Source: Inhella crocodyli (GTDB taxonomy: Bacteria > Pseudomonadota > Gammaproteobacteria > Burkholderiales > Burkholderiaceae_C). From it: 64,000 bases of DNA. Positions 1 to 8,107 of the stretch are shown piece by piece. Where the stretch lies: assembly GCF_004004565.1 (NCBI RefSeq), contig NZ_SACM01000004.1, forward strand, positions 336,228-400,227. The letters run 5' to 3'. The notes beneath the pieces are model-generated. The model worked only from the letters and a program-made list of their open reading frames with translations, did no database searches and was not told the origin of the DNA. A program made the position numbers and the translations under genes. Position 1 is the first letter of the stretch; every line of letters begins with the position of its first letter.

Positions 1-1
1 G

Positions 2-580
2 GACCCGGCCAACACCGCCAACGTGATCCTGATCTACACGGGTCGCTCGCAGGCCAAGACGGCCAACGCCTCGGCCAACTCCAGCGACCAAGACGCCTGG
101 AACCGCGAGCACGTGTGGCCCAAGAGCCATGGCTTCCCCGACGAAGCGCAGTGGGCCCACACCGACATCCACCATCTGCGCCCGGCCGACGTGTCGGTGA
201 ACAGCACGCGCGGCAACAAGGACTTCGACTGGGGCGGCACCGCCATCGGCGAGGCCCCGGGCAACTTCACCGACGCCGACAGCTTCGAGCCGCGCGCCGC
301 CGTGAAGGGCGACATCGCCCGCATGATGTTCTACATGGCCATCCGCTACGAAGGCAGCGACGCTACCGGCGTGCCCAACCTGGAGCTGGCCGACACCACC
401 GGCACCACCGGCAACTTCTTGGGCAAGCGCTGCGCCTTGATGACCTGGCACCGCCAGGACCCGGTGGACGCGAACGAGATCCGCCGCCACGCGCGCATCG
501 TCGAGCGCCAAGGCAACCGCAACCCCTTCGTCGACTACCCGGCCTGGGCCGAGGAGCTCTTCGGCGCCGGCTGCCCTTGA
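2..580 (+). CDS. endonuclease I family nuclease, 3' part (5' end outside window)
   Basis: This is the C-terminal 192 residues of a secreted non-specific nuclease of the EndA/NucM family, which cuts DNA and often RNA in the periplasm or outside the cell. The family core is visible: NREHVWPKSHG carries the catalytic His with its flanking Arg/Glu, HHLRPADVSVNS follows, and RGNKDFDWGG comes after that. The frame is open to base 2 with no convincing start. A GTG at base 23 lies inside the conserved fold, so the gene begins before the window and its signal peptide cannot be checked. It ends 37 bases before the S4-domain gene on the same strand. The family call is firm; the specific role (phosphate scavenging, biofilm DNA turnover) cannot be told from sequence. 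Confidence 0.88.
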   Translation, partial: DPANTANVILIYTGRSQAKTANASANSSDQDAWNREHVWPKSHGFPDEAQWAHTDIHHLRPADVSVNSTRGNKDFDWGGTAIGEAPGNFTDADSFEPRAAVKGDIARMMFYMAIRYEGSDATGVPNLELADTTGTTGNFLGKRCALMTWHRQDPVDANEIRRHARIVERQGNRNPFVDYPAWAEELFGAGCP

Positions 581-617
581 GGGCCTGCGGGGCAGCGTTC
601 GCCGCGACACTGCGGGC

Positions 618-851
618 ATGAGCGCTGCCCCCACCCCTTTCGCCCTGCGCGGCGACCTCATCACCCTTGAAGCCCTGATCAAGGCCACCGACCTGGCCGG
701 GCTGGGCCAGCTGTCGCGGGCCGTCATCGCCGATGGCGCGGTGACGGTGGACGGCGAGGTGGAAACCCGCCGCGGCCGCAAGCTGCGCGGCGGCGAGGTG
801 GTGCGCCTGAAGGGCGCGGCCGTGCGCGTCGAGGCCGCCGACCTTCAGTAA
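618..851 (+). CDS. S4-domain RNA-binding protein, YbcJ-like
   Basis: A 77-residue protein that is almost entirely one S4 RNA-binding fold. The conserved core runs from about residue 12 (LEALIKATDLAG) through the VIADGAVTVDGE turn to the KLRGGEVVRLKG strand. Small stand-alone S4 proteins such as E. coli YbcJ are thought to bind structured or ribosomal RNA; no enzymatic domain is attached here. The ATG at 618 is the only reasonable start. Its last seven bases overlap the end of the convergent SDR-like gene, so the two 3' ends share sequence. The fold is confident, the RNA target unknown. Confidence 0.85.
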   Translation: MSAAPTPFALRGDLITLEALIKATDLAGLGQLSRAVIADGAVTVDGEVETRRGRKLRGGEVVRLKGAAVRVEAADLQ

Positions 852-1639
852 GCGCTGGCACCGGCCAGCGCGCCACCCAGGCTGCGGTGCGTGGCACCGG
901 CGGCCTCCCAGGTCCAGGCGTCGTCGCCGTCTTCCAGCGCGTCCAGCAGGGTGTTGGCCGCGTCGTAGAGCGGGGCCCAGGGGTCGGCGGCACCGGCCGT
1001 GCCGCTTTCGGCGCACAGCACGCGCACGCCATCGCCCGCCGCCTCGCTGTGCAGGCGCAGCGCCTGCGCGAAGCCCTGCAGGCCGGCCAAGGCCGCGCAT
1101 TGCACCGGGCTGCTGGCGTGCGGGCCCTGGGCCACGTGCGCCGGCGCAAAGGCCACCACCCCCGCCCGGCGTTGCGCGGCCGATTGGCGCAGCGCCGGCC
1201 ACAGCGCGCGCGTCAGCGCGATGGGGGCCAGCAGGTTGAGGTCCAACTCGTCGGCCAGGGGCGCGTCGTCGAGCGCGGCCGGACCGGTGAATTCGCGGCT
1301 GACCTTGAGGCCGGCGTGGTGCACCACCGCGTCCAGCGGCAGGCCGGCCAGGGCGCGCACCAGGGTCTGGCGCTCGGCCGGGTCGACCAGGTCGCAGGCC
1401 AGCCAGCGCACCTGGGGCAGGCTGCGCCGCGCGGCGGCCAGGCGGGCCTCGTCGGTGCCCGTGGCGGTGACCCAGGCGCCCCGCGCCAGCAGGGCCTTGA
1501 CCAGGGCGCGCCCGAGGCCGCGCGTGCCGCCCGTCACCAGCACGTGCAGGCCGCGCCAGTTCAGGCCCGGGTGCCAGGCGGGGTGCGGCGCCGTGGGGCT
1601 GAGCCGGTGCGAGGGCAGGGCGGTGGCGGTGGTGGGCAT
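845..1639 (-). CDS. SDR-fold protein lacking catalytic residues
   Basis: A 264-residue short-chain dehydrogenase/reductase fold. The dinucleotide-binding motif TGGTRGLG is near residue 36, and a typical acidic turn (CDLVDP) follows. The active site is degenerate. Where the family has Tyr-x-x-x-Lys, this protein reads QCAALAG, so Tyr has become Gln and Lys has become Leu, although the flanking GFAQALR helix is canonical. The upstream catalytic Ser strand reads VVAFAPAH, without Ser, and the NNAG motif is HHAG. It may therefore bind NAD(P)(H) without ordinary SDR catalysis. The ATG at 1639 faces a 185-base divergent gap with three operator-like sites. A sequencing error is unlikely because several separate positions are changed in frame. 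Confidence 0.85.
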   Translation of the reverse strand: MPTTATALPSHRLSPTAPHPAWHPGLNWRGLHVLVTGGTRGLGRALVKALLARGAWVTATGTDEARLAAARRSLPQVRWLACDLVDPAERQTLVRALAGLPLDAVVHHAGLKVSREFTGPAALDDAPLADELDLNLLAPIALTRALWPALRQSAAQRRAGVVAFAPAHVAQGPHASSPVQCAALAGLQGFAQALRLHSEAAGDGVRVLCAESGTAGAADPWAPLYDAANTLLDALEDGDDAWTWEAAGATHRSLGGALAGASAY

Positions 1640-1659
1640 GGCGGGCTCCCGGTGGGGAC

Positions 1660-1720
1660 GGATGGAACGATCAGTTCAATAAATATACCGCTCAGTCACC
1701 AAAGATACCAAGCGGTATTT
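1660..1720. promoter_or_regulatory. three phased operator-like half-palindromes
   Basis: Three related 10-mers lie in the divergent gap: AACGATCAGT (1666-1675), ACCGCTCAGT (1687-1696) and, on the other strand, ACCGCTTGGT (1707-1716). Their starts are 21 and 20 bases apart, two helical turns, so they would face the same side of the DNA. The third is centred in the near-palindrome ATACCAAGCGGTAT, and the first in GAAC-N5-GTTC. ATACCGCT (1685-1692) and AGCGGTAT (1711-1718) also form an 8-bp inverted repeat. The ACCG..CGGT style resembles TetR-family operators, but no TetR gene is adjacent; the nearest regulator is GbsR/MarR-like. Function is inferred. Confidence 0.45.
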
Positions 1721-1824
1721 TTGGCCAAGACCTTCCTGCCAAAGTGGGTTCTTTGCTGAACTTTCAAGAATCTTTGAAAGTTCCAAAACAATCGAGGCCC
1801 TCACGCCGCCGCACCCGTCCGCCC

Positions 1825-2427
1825 ATGAGCCCCTCGCCCACGCCCAACCCCATGAGCCCCCTTGTCCAGGCCTTCGTCAGCCACTTCGGCGAGATGGGCA
1901 GCCACTGGGGCATCAACCGCACCGTGGGCCAGATCTACGCGCTGATCTTCGTGTCGCCCGCGCCCATCCACGCCGACGACATCGCCGCCACGCTGAGCTT
2001 CAGCCGCGGCAATGTCAGCATGGGCTTGAAGGAGCTGCAGGCCTGGCGCCTCGTGCGCCTGAAGCACCTGCCGGGCGACCGCCGCGAGTACTTCGAAGCC
2101 CCGAGCGACGCCTGGGAGGTGTTCCGCACCCTGGCCGAAGAGCGCCGCCGCCGCGAGATCGAGCCCACGCTGAGCATGCTGCGCAACGCGCTGCTGGAAA
2201 CGCCGACGAGCGAGGCCGACCGCATCGCCCAGGAGCGCATGCGCGGCATGCACGATCTGATCGACCTGCTGACCACCTGGTTCGACGACGTGCAGCGCAT
2301 GGACCCGGCCACCCTGGCCAAGCTGATGAAGATGGGCGCCAAGATCCAGAAGCTGCTGGAGCTCACGGGCGCGATCAAGGCCCGTCCGGTGGCGTCCGAC
2401 GACGACGGGGAGCGCGGCCATGGTTGA
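1825..2427 (+). CDS. GbsR/MarR-family transcriptional regulator
   Basis: A winged-helix DNA-binding protein of about 200 residues. Its N-terminal half has the GbsR/MarR arrangement: GINRTVGQIYALIF as the first helices, HADDIAATLSFSRGNVSMGLKEL as helix-turn-helix, and VRLKHLPGDRREYFEA as the wing. The C-terminal half is helical and probably dimerises. The frame extends upstream to 1744, but that leader is low-complexity; ATG 1825 and ATG 1852 are the better starts and neither has a clear Shine-Dalgarno. Its last eight bases overlap the first bases of cydA, so the two are very likely co-translated. This suggests control of the bd oxidase or of its own operon. The ligand or signal is unknown. 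Confidence 0.8.
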   Translation: MSPSPTPNPMSPLVQAFVSHFGEMGSHWGINRTVGQIYALIFVSPAPIHADDIAATLSFSRGNVSMGLKELQAWRLVRLKHLPGDRREYFEAPSDAWEVFRTLAEERRRREIEPTLSMLRNALLETPTSEADRIAQERMRGMHDLIDLLTTWFDDVQRMDPATLAKLMKMGAKIQKLLELTGAIKARPVASDDDGERGHG

Positions 2428-3796
2428 CCCCAGCGCCCTGCTGCTGGCCCGCGCGCAGTTCGCGGCCAACATCAGCTTCCACATCCTGGCACCCACGCTG
2501 ACCATCGCGCTGGGCTGGACCCTGCTCTTCCTGCGCTGGCGCTGGCTGCGCACCCAAGACACCGCCTGGCTGGCCGCCTACCGCTTCTGGACCAAGGTCT
2601 TCGCGTTGACCTTTGCGCTGGGCGTGGTCAGCGGCATCACCATGAGCTTCCAGTTCGGCACCAACTGGCCGGGTTTTATGGAGCGCGTGGGCAACATCGC
2701 CGGGCCGCTGCTGGGCTACGAGGTGCTGACCGCCTTCTTCCTGGAGGCCAGCTTCCTCGGGATCATGCTCTTCGGCCACGGCCGGGTGAGCGAGCGCGTG
2801 CACCTGCTGGCCACCTTCTTGGTCGCCTTCGGCACCACGCTCAGCGCCTTCTGGATCCTGAGCCTGAACAGCTGGATGCACACGCCCGCGGGCTTTCGCA
2901 TCGACAACGGCGAGTTCTTCGTGACGAGCTGGTTCGAGGTCGTCTTCAACCCCAGCTTCCCCTACCGCCTGGCGCACATGCTGCTGGCCTCGGGCCTGAC
3001 CGTGGCCTTCTTGCTGGCGGGCTTGAGCGCCTGGCAAACCCTGCGCGGCCACGCCAACGCCAGCACGCCGAAGGTGATGCGCGTGGGCCTGACCCTGGGC
3101 GCCCTGCTGATTCCCATTCAGATCTTTGTGGGCGACCTGCACGGCCTGAACACGCTGAAGCACCAGCCCGCCAAGATCGCCGCGATGGAAGGCGTGTGGG
3201 AGACCGAGCGCGGCGCGCCGCTGCTGCTGTTCGCCTGGCCCGACGAAGCCGCGCGCACCAACCACTTCGAGATCGGCATCCCCAAGCTGGCCAGCCTGAT
3301 CCTCACGCACGAGCTGGACGGAGAAATCCGAGGCCTGAACGAATTCGAGGGCGCACACCCGCCGGTCAAGCCCGTGTTCTTCGCCTTCCGACTGATGGTG
3401 GGCACGGGCGTGCTGATGCTGCTGACGAGCTGGGGCGCGTGGTGGCTGCTGCGCCGCCGCGGCTGGGCGCCCGAGAGGCTGCCCAGCAAGCTGCTGGGCT
3501 GGACGGCGCTGATGGGCTTCTCCGGCTGGGTGGCCACGCTGGCCGGCTGGTACGTCACCGAGATCGGCCGCCAGCCCTTCATGGTCTACGGGCAGCTGCG
3601 CATCGCCGAGCTGGCGTCCTCCACCCCGAGCGCCCACATCGCCCTCACGCTGGCGGCCTACGTCACCGTGTACCTGGCGCTGATCGTGGCCTACGTGCAC
3701 GTGCTGCGGCACCTGGCCAAGAAGCCCATCGACGAGCTGCTTCACGGCACCGGCGAAGCCCCGCGCAGCCCCAAGAACCAAGAGGTGCTGGCATGA
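2420..3796 (+). CDS. cydA: cytochrome bd-type ubiquinol oxidase subunit I (CioA-like)
   Basis: Subunit I of a bd-type quinol oxidase in the inner membrane, which oxidises ubiquinol and reduces O2 to water. Ligand and proton-path residues line up with E. coli CydA: His21 and His186, Met326 as the second haem b558 ligand, Glu101 and Glu109, and Lys252/Glu257 in the quinol loop. At 458 residues it is shorter than the 522-residue E. coli protein and lacks the long Q-loop insert, as in the cyanide-insensitive (CIO) branch. The usual GRQPW motif reads GRQPF. The start overlaps the regulator gene by eight bases, and subunit II follows after 58 bases. Confidence 0.93.
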   Translation: MVDPSALLLARAQFAANISFHILAPTLTIALGWTLLFLRWRWLRTQDTAWLAAYRFWTKVFALTFALGVVSGITMSFQFGTNWPGFMERVGNIAGPLLGYEVLTAFFLEASFLGIMLFGHGRVSERVHLLATFLVAFGTTLSAFWILSLNSWMHTPAGFRIDNGEFFVTSWFEVVFNPSFPYRLAHMLLASGLTVAFLLAGLSAWQTLRGHANASTPKVMRVGLTLGALLIPIQIFVGDLHGLNTLKHQPAKIAAMEGVWETERGAPLLLFAWPDEAARTNHFEIGIPKLASLILTHELDGEIRGLNEFEGAHPPVKPVFFAFRLMVGTGVLMLLTSWGAWWLLRRRGWAPERLPSKLLGWTALMGFSGWVATLAGWYVTEIGRQPFMVYGQLRIAELASSTPSAHIALTLAAYVTVYLALIVAYVHVLRHLAKKPIDELLHGTGEAPRSPKNQEVLA

Positions 3797-3854
3797 GCGC
3801 GCCGGGCCGCTCCCAAGCGCGAATCCCGCAGCGCTTCGCGCGGAGGGTTTCACC

Positions 3855-4859
3855 ATGACCCCGACCGACGGCCACTGGCTGCCCGTGGTGTTCGTCGCCC
3901 TGATGGGCGCCGCCATGCTGGCCTACGTGATCTTGGACGGCTTCGACCTCGGCGTGGGCCTGCTGCTGCCGCGGGGCCAAGGAGAGGCCGAGCAGGACCT
4001 GATGGTGGCCAGCATCGGCCCCTTCTGGGATGCCAACGAAACCTGGCTGGTGCTGGGCGTGGGCATCTTGCTCATCGCCTTCCCCAAGGCGCACGGCATC
4101 GTGCTCACGGCCCTGTATCTGCCGGTGGCGGTGATGCTCATCGGCCTCATCCTGCGCGGCGTGGCCTTCGACTTCCGCGTGAAGGTGCAGGCCAGCCACA
4201 AGCCAGCCTGGAACGCCGCCTTCGTCGCCGGCTCGGGCCTGGCTGCGGCGGCGCAAGGCTGGATGCTGGGCCGCTACATCACCGGCTTCGCCGAGGGCTG
4301 GGCCGCCACGGCCTTTGCCGCCGCCATCGCCGTGGCCCTGCCCGCGGCCTACGTGCTGCTGGGCGCCACCTGGCTGGTGATGAAGACCGAAGGCGCACTG
4401 CAAGAACGCGCCATCGCCTGGGCCAAGCAGGCCTGGGCACCGGTGGTGCTGGGCATTGGCGCCATCAGCGTGGCCACGCCGCTGGTCAGCACCACGGTGC
4501 GCGCGCGCTGGTTCGCCATGCCCGAGTTCATCGCCCTGCTGCCCATCCCGCTGATGACCCTGCTGGCCTTGGCCGGCCTGCGGTCCTTGCTCAACAGCCA
4601 CCGCGTGCGCGGCAAGCTCTGCGCCGGGCCCTTCTTGCTGGCGGTGCTGGTGTTCCTGCTCAGCGGCCTGGGCCTGGCCTACAGCCTCTACCCCTACGTG
4701 GTGATGGACCGGCTCACGCTCTGGCAGGCCGCCAGCCACCCGGACTCGCTGAAGGTCATCCTCGTCGGCTGCGCCATCACCGTGCCCGCCATCGTGGGCT
4801 ACACGGTGTTCGCCTACCGGGTGTTCTGGGGCAAAGCGCAGCCGCTGAGTTACGGCTGA
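3855..4859 (+). CDS. cydB: cytochrome bd-type ubiquinol oxidase subunit II
   Basis: The 334-residue partner of subunit I, an integral membrane protein with about eight or nine predicted helices. Family landmarks are LDGFDLGVG near residue 27 and FWDANETWLVLG near residue 56. It scaffolds subunit I and contributes to the oxidase dimer in the inner membrane. A good ribosome-binding site (GGAGGG, seven bases before the ATG at 3855) is present in the short gap after cydA, so the pair form one operon with the upstream regulator. No cydX-like small ORF was found in the 49 bases before the next gene, in keeping with CIO-type loci. Confidence 0.93.
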   Translation: MTPTDGHWLPVVFVALMGAAMLAYVILDGFDLGVGLLLPRGQGEAEQDLMVASIGPFWDANETWLVLGVGILLIAFPKAHGIVLTALYLPVAVMLIGLILRGVAFDFRVKVQASHKPAWNAAFVAGSGLAAAAQGWMLGRYITGFAEGWAATAFAAAIAVALPAAYVLLGATWLVMKTEGALQERAIAWAKQAWAPVVLGIGAISVATPLVSTTVRARWFAMPEFIALLPIPLMTLLALAGLRSLLNSHRVRGKLCAGPFLLAVLVFLLSGLGLAYSLYPYVVMDRLTLWQAASHPDSLKVILVGCAITVPAIVGYTVFAYRVFWGKAQPLSYG

Positions 4860-4908
4860 CCCCGGCCCCGGCTGGCAACATGGCGCCCACCCCCACCGGG
4901 CGCGCGCC

Positions 4909-5724
4909 ATGTTCTCTCGCCGGCTGTTCACCTTGCTCTTGGTCTTGGGCCTGCGTCCCGTTCAAGCGGATCCCGGCCTGCCGCCCGAACTACCCCGCGG
5001 CGTGCACTGCGCCTGGCGCGAGGCCGCGCCGGGCGAGGCGCACCTGCTGATGCTGCCGGGATGGCGCGTGCAGCCCGACTGGGCCTGGCACTGGCTGCAG
5101 GCCGTGAGCGCCGCATTGCCGCCCGCGTGGAGCGCGGGCACCCGTTGCGTGCTGCGCGGCCCGAACGACGCGCGCTTTCTGCAGCGCGATGACCTGGACC
5201 TCGCGGCCTGGGCCGAGGCCCTGCGCACGACGCTGCCGAGCGGCCCCGTGCGCTTGATCGCCCATTCCAGCGGCAGCTTCGTGGCGCACCGCCTGCTGCG
5301 CCTGTTGGCCGGGTCGCCCGAAGGGACGGCCCTGTTGGGCCGCATCCACTACGTGAACCTGGACGGCGCCGTGGGCGAGGGCGACCTGGCCCTGGACGCC
5401 GCGTTGATCGCCCGCCTGGCCTCCGTGCAGGCCGTGGCCGCCGCCGACGGCATGGGCGAATCGGCCAACGCCGCGGCCATGCGCGCGCTCCTGGCCCTGG
5501 CCCCCGACCGCGTGCAGTTCACCCAGCTGGACGGCCGCGATGCCGGTTGCGCGCCCGGCGCCCGCTGGTGCTTGCACATGCTGCCCATCACCCGGCGCCC
5601 GCACCGGCCCGAGGGCTTCGACCTGGCGCGGGACTACGGCGCGATCGGTCCCGCGCACCCGGTGCAGGTCGACTACCTGCGGGCGCGCCCCATCACCGCC
5701 GCGCCGCCAGCAAGCGCCCGATGA
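4909..5724 (+). CDS. secreted alpha/beta-hydrolase-like protein
   Basis: A 271-residue protein with an N-terminal signal peptide (residues 1-20, cleavage likely after VQA). The nucleophile-elbow-like segment RLIAHSSGSFVAHRLL sits at about residue 120 at the end of a beta strand, which fits an alpha/beta hydrolase with Ser as nucleophile. A possible acid is in VNLDGAVG, and a His occurs in WCLHMLP. Substrate cannot be told; lipase, esterase or thioesterase activity are all possible. The fold call rests on the elbow and spacing only. Its final 32 bases overlap the convergent serine hydrolase gene, so both genes share coding sequence at their 3' ends. It follows cydB after 49 bases and might be carried on the same transcript. 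Confidence 0.6.
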   Translation: MFSRRLFTLLLVLGLRPVQADPGLPPELPRGVHCAWREAAPGEAHLLMLPGWRVQPDWAWHWLQAVSAALPPAWSAGTRCVLRGPNDARFLQRDDLDLAAWAEALRTTLPSGPVRLIAHSSGSFVAHRLLRLLAGSPEGTALLGRIHYVNLDGAVGEGDLALDAALIARLASVQAVAAADGMGESANAAAMRALLALAPDRVQFTQLDGRDAGCAPGARWCLHMLPITRRPHRPEGFDLARDYGAIGPAHPVQVDYLRARPITAAPPASAR

Positions 5725-6871
5725 AGGCGTCAATCGCCGCGTCGTCCTTCACCCAGCGCAGCACCACCACCAGCTCGTTCTCGCGGTCGACGTAAATGAC
5801 GTTCTGCCCGTTGCCGCGGTGGATCACCGCACTGGCCGGGGCCGAGGGCAGGGCCTTGCGGTCGGCGTTCAAGTAAAAGTTCGCGTAGCCCACGCTGGGG
5901 TTGGGGCCGGAGGGCGTGACCGCCGCGCGCAGCCAGGCGGCGTCGAGCAGCTGGCGGCCGGCCCAGCGGCCCTGGTTCAGCTGCAGGTAGCCGAAGCGCG
6001 CCATGTCCCAGGCGCTGAGGAACAGGCCGCCGCCCCAGTGCCCGCCGCCGCTCACCGACTGCAGGCGCTGCCCGTCCAGCTCCACCCAGCTGTTGCTGTA
6101 GCCGTGCCAGCGCCAGTTGGGCGAGGCCTGCATGGGCTCCATCAGGCGCTCGCGCAGCACCTCGGGCAGCGGGCGGCGCAGCACCTGCAAGGCGGCCAGG
6201 GCCAGCAGGTTGACGCGCACGTCGTTGTACTCGTGCACGGTGCCGGCGGGCACGCGCGGCACCTTGGGCCAATCGTCCGGCGTGGCGCCGGTGGGCCGGT
6301 CGGCCCAGTCGGGGCGGCCCCAGAGCGTGCCCTCCCAGTCGCTGGTTTGCTGCAGCAGGTGGGTCCAGGTGATGGCGGCGTTCTTGGGCGTGGCGAAGTG
6401 GGCCTCTTGGACCTCGCGCGGCATGCTGCGCACCACGGGCTCGTCCACGCTGGCGATGCGGCCGTCTTGCACCGCCAGGCCGACCACGGCGCTGAGGAAG
6501 CTCTTCGTGATGCTGTGGCTCATGTCCACGCGCTCGGGCTCGCCAAAGGCCGCCTGCACCTTGCCGCGGTGGATCACCACGCCGGTCATCGGACCGCGCA
6601 CGGCCATGGGGCCCAGGATGCCGCCAAAGTGGGGCTCGCGGCTGCCGAAGGTCTGCGCCCAGGCCACGGCCTGGTCGCGCGGCAGCGGGTTCTCGTTCTT
6701 CTGCACCTCGCGCACGGCCTCGGCCACGGCGGCGGCGTCCATGCGGCACTGGGGCTCGCAGCGCGCCCAGTCGCCGCGGGGCGGGAAGTAGGGCTCGGCG
6801 GCGTGGAGCGAGGGGGCCAGCAGGGCGCCGCTGGCCAGCAGCAGGGCCACGAGGGCGGGGCGGAACGTCAT
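5693..6871 (-). CDS. beta-lactamase-fold serine hydrolase, secreted
   Basis: A 392-residue serine hydrolase of the class C beta-lactamase/esterase/penicillin-binding family (PF00144). A signal peptide covers about residues 1-24. The catalytic SxxK is Ser120-Ile-Thr-Lys123 in DMSHSITKSF. The Tyr-x-Asn element is HEYNDVRVN near residue 203, and the third motif is HRGNGQNVIY near residue 356. Proteins of this type hydrolyse esters, peptides or amides in the periplasm or medium, and many are not true beta-lactamases. The start ATG at 6871 is the only one that supplies the signal peptide. The 3' end overlaps the convergent hydrolase by 32 bases. A second, unrelated member of the family is at 33444. 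Confidence 0.85.
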   Translation of the reverse strand: MTFRPALVALLLASGALLAPSLHAAEPYFPPRGDWARCEPQCRMDAAAVAEAVREVQKNENPLPRDQAVAWAQTFGSREPHFGGILGPMAVRGPMTGVVIHRGKVQAAFGEPERVDMSHSITKSFLSAVVGLAVQDGRIASVDEPVVRSMPREVQEAHFATPKNAAITWTHLLQQTSDWEGTLWGRPDWADRPTGATPDDWPKVPRVPAGTVHEYNDVRVNLLALAALQVLRRPLPEVLRERLMEPMQASPNWRWHGYSNSWVELDGQRLQSVSGGGHWGGGLFLSAWDMARFGYLQLNQGRWAGRQLLDAAWLRAAVTPSGPNPSVGYANFYLNADRKALPSAPASAVIHRGNGQNVIYVDRENELVVVLRWVKDDAAIDAFIGRLLAARR

Positions 6872-6975
6872 GGCGGTCAGACCTGGAAGGAGGCTCCGCA
6901 GGGCGCGGGCCGGGCCTGGATGCTACGGGCGGGGCGGCCGGCTATCCTGGCCCGCCCGCGTCCTGCACGCGCCCC

Positions 6976-7479
6976 ATGTCCCAGCCTGCCATGCCCTTCG
7001 TGCCCCCCGATTTCCCGGTGCCCGAGACGCTCACCACCGACCGGGTGCACCTGCGCATGCTGACCGTCCACGACGTCGTGAAGGACTACGACGCCGTGAT
7101 GAGCAGCGTGGCGCACCTGCAAACGGTTTGGCCCCACGGCCACTGGCCCGAGGGCCTGACCCTGGAGCAAAACCTGATCGACCTGGGCTGGCACCAGAAA
7201 GAGTTCCAGCGCCGAACCTCGTTCGCGTACACCGTGCTCAGCTTGGACGGCCAGCGCGTGCTGGGCTGCGTCTACCTCATGCCCACGCGCAAGCGCGGGC
7301 ACGACGTCGAGCTCGTCTTCTGGGCCCGACAAAGCGAGCTGGCCAGCGGCTTGGAGGCGCACCTCCACACGGCCCTGCGGGATTGGCTGGCCGCGAAGTG
7401 GCCGTTCAAGGCGCCCGGCCTGCCGGGGCGAGAAGTGCCTTGGGCCGCGTGGAACGCATTGCCCGAGGTCGGGCGCTGA
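6976..7479 (+). CDS. GNAT-like N-acetyltransferase
   Basis: A cytoplasmic protein of 167 residues with the layout of a GNAT acyltransferase: LTTDRVHLRMLTVHDV at the start of the fold, a central TVLSLDGQRVLGCVYLMP beta hairpin, and a C-terminal helix-strand region starting VELVFWARQS. The acetyl-CoA loop (Q/R-x-x-G-x-G/A) is poorly preserved, so the acceptor and even activity are uncertain. The ATG at 6976 was chosen; a second Met lies four codons downstream. The gene ends inside a hairpin shared with the convergent hypothetical gene. Confidence 0.6.
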   Translation: MSQPAMPFVPPDFPVPETLTTDRVHLRMLTVHDVVKDYDAVMSSVAHLQTVWPHGHWPEGLTLEQNLIDLGWHQKEFQRRTSFAYTVLSLDGQRVLGCVYLMPTRKRGHDVELVFWARQSELASGLEAHLHTALRDWLAAKWPFKAPGLPGREVPWAAWNALPEVGR

Positions 7480-7487
7480 GGCCCGAC
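7468..7487. terminator. hairpin between convergent genes
   Basis: A perfect 7-bp stem, GTCGGGC (7468-7474) with GCCCGAC (7481-7487), and a 6-base loop. It includes the stop codon of the acetyltransferase gene and ends just before the stop of the convergent gene at 7493. No T-tract follows, so a bidirectional terminator role is only suggested by position. Confidence 0.4.
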
Positions 7488-7492
7488 GACGC

Positions 7493-7975
7493 TCAACGCG
7501 GACGCTGAAAGCCCCCGGCCACCCAGTCCTCGGCCGCGGCCTTGCTGAGCTTGTAGTTCGCCGCCACGCGCACCTCGGCCAGGCGCGTGCCGGCGGCGTC
7601 TTCGGCGCTCAGGACCGCGTAGGGCTCGTCCTCCGAGGGCACGATGTCGAGGTTGACCTTGAGCCAAGCGCCGTCCTGCGCCACGTAGAGCGACTTGTGC
7701 AGCTGCGCGCGCAGCTGTTGCTCGTGCCGCTCGATGACCTCGCTGGCCGTCTTCACCAGGGTGTTGAAGGCGCTGCTGTCCAGGGGCTTGGGGTTCTTCT
7801 TGTCGCGGCCCATGGTCCAGGGGCCGACGAGCGCGGGCTCGGCGTGGCCGTCCAGGTACATGGCCACGGCCCAGCCCTCGTCGTCCTCGTTCTTGATGAC
7901 CTGGGCCGTCCAGCCTTTGTCGCGCCAGCGGCGGGGCTCTTGGATCAGGTCGGGGGTCGCGTCGTCGTCGTGCAT
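7493..7975 (-). CDS. conserved hypothetical cytoplasmic protein
   Basis: A 160-residue acidic soluble protein without signal peptide or membrane segment. Its N-terminal part reads like a small beta-rich domain (GWTAQVIKNEDDEGWAVAMY). A helical stretch follows (FNTLVKTASEVIERHEQQL), then more strands ending VAANYKLSKAAAEDWVAGGF. I recognise no family with a known activity. The ATG at 7975 is internally consistent, and base composition matches its neighbours, so it is probably a resident gene. It is convergent with the acetyltransferase gene and divergent from dsbD, with 132 bases between. Confidence 0.55.
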   Translation of the reverse strand: MHDDDATPDLIQEPRRWRDKGWTAQVIKNEDDEGWAVAMYLDGHAEPALVGPWTMGRDKKNPKPLDSSAFNTLVKTASEVIERHEQQLRAQLHKSLYVAQDGAWLKVNLDIVPSEDEPYAVLSAEDAAGTRLAEVRVAANYKLSKAAAEDWVAGGFQRPR

Positions 7976-8107
7976 GGGGCGGGCCGGGAAGCAGGGCGCG
8001 GGATTGTGCGGGCCCCCGTGTCAACCTGACGACCGTCAAGCCGACTCGTCCCCCCCTAAAGTTCAGCGCTTGGGCGCGTTGCGCCCCCCGAATCGGTTCC
8101 TTGCCCC

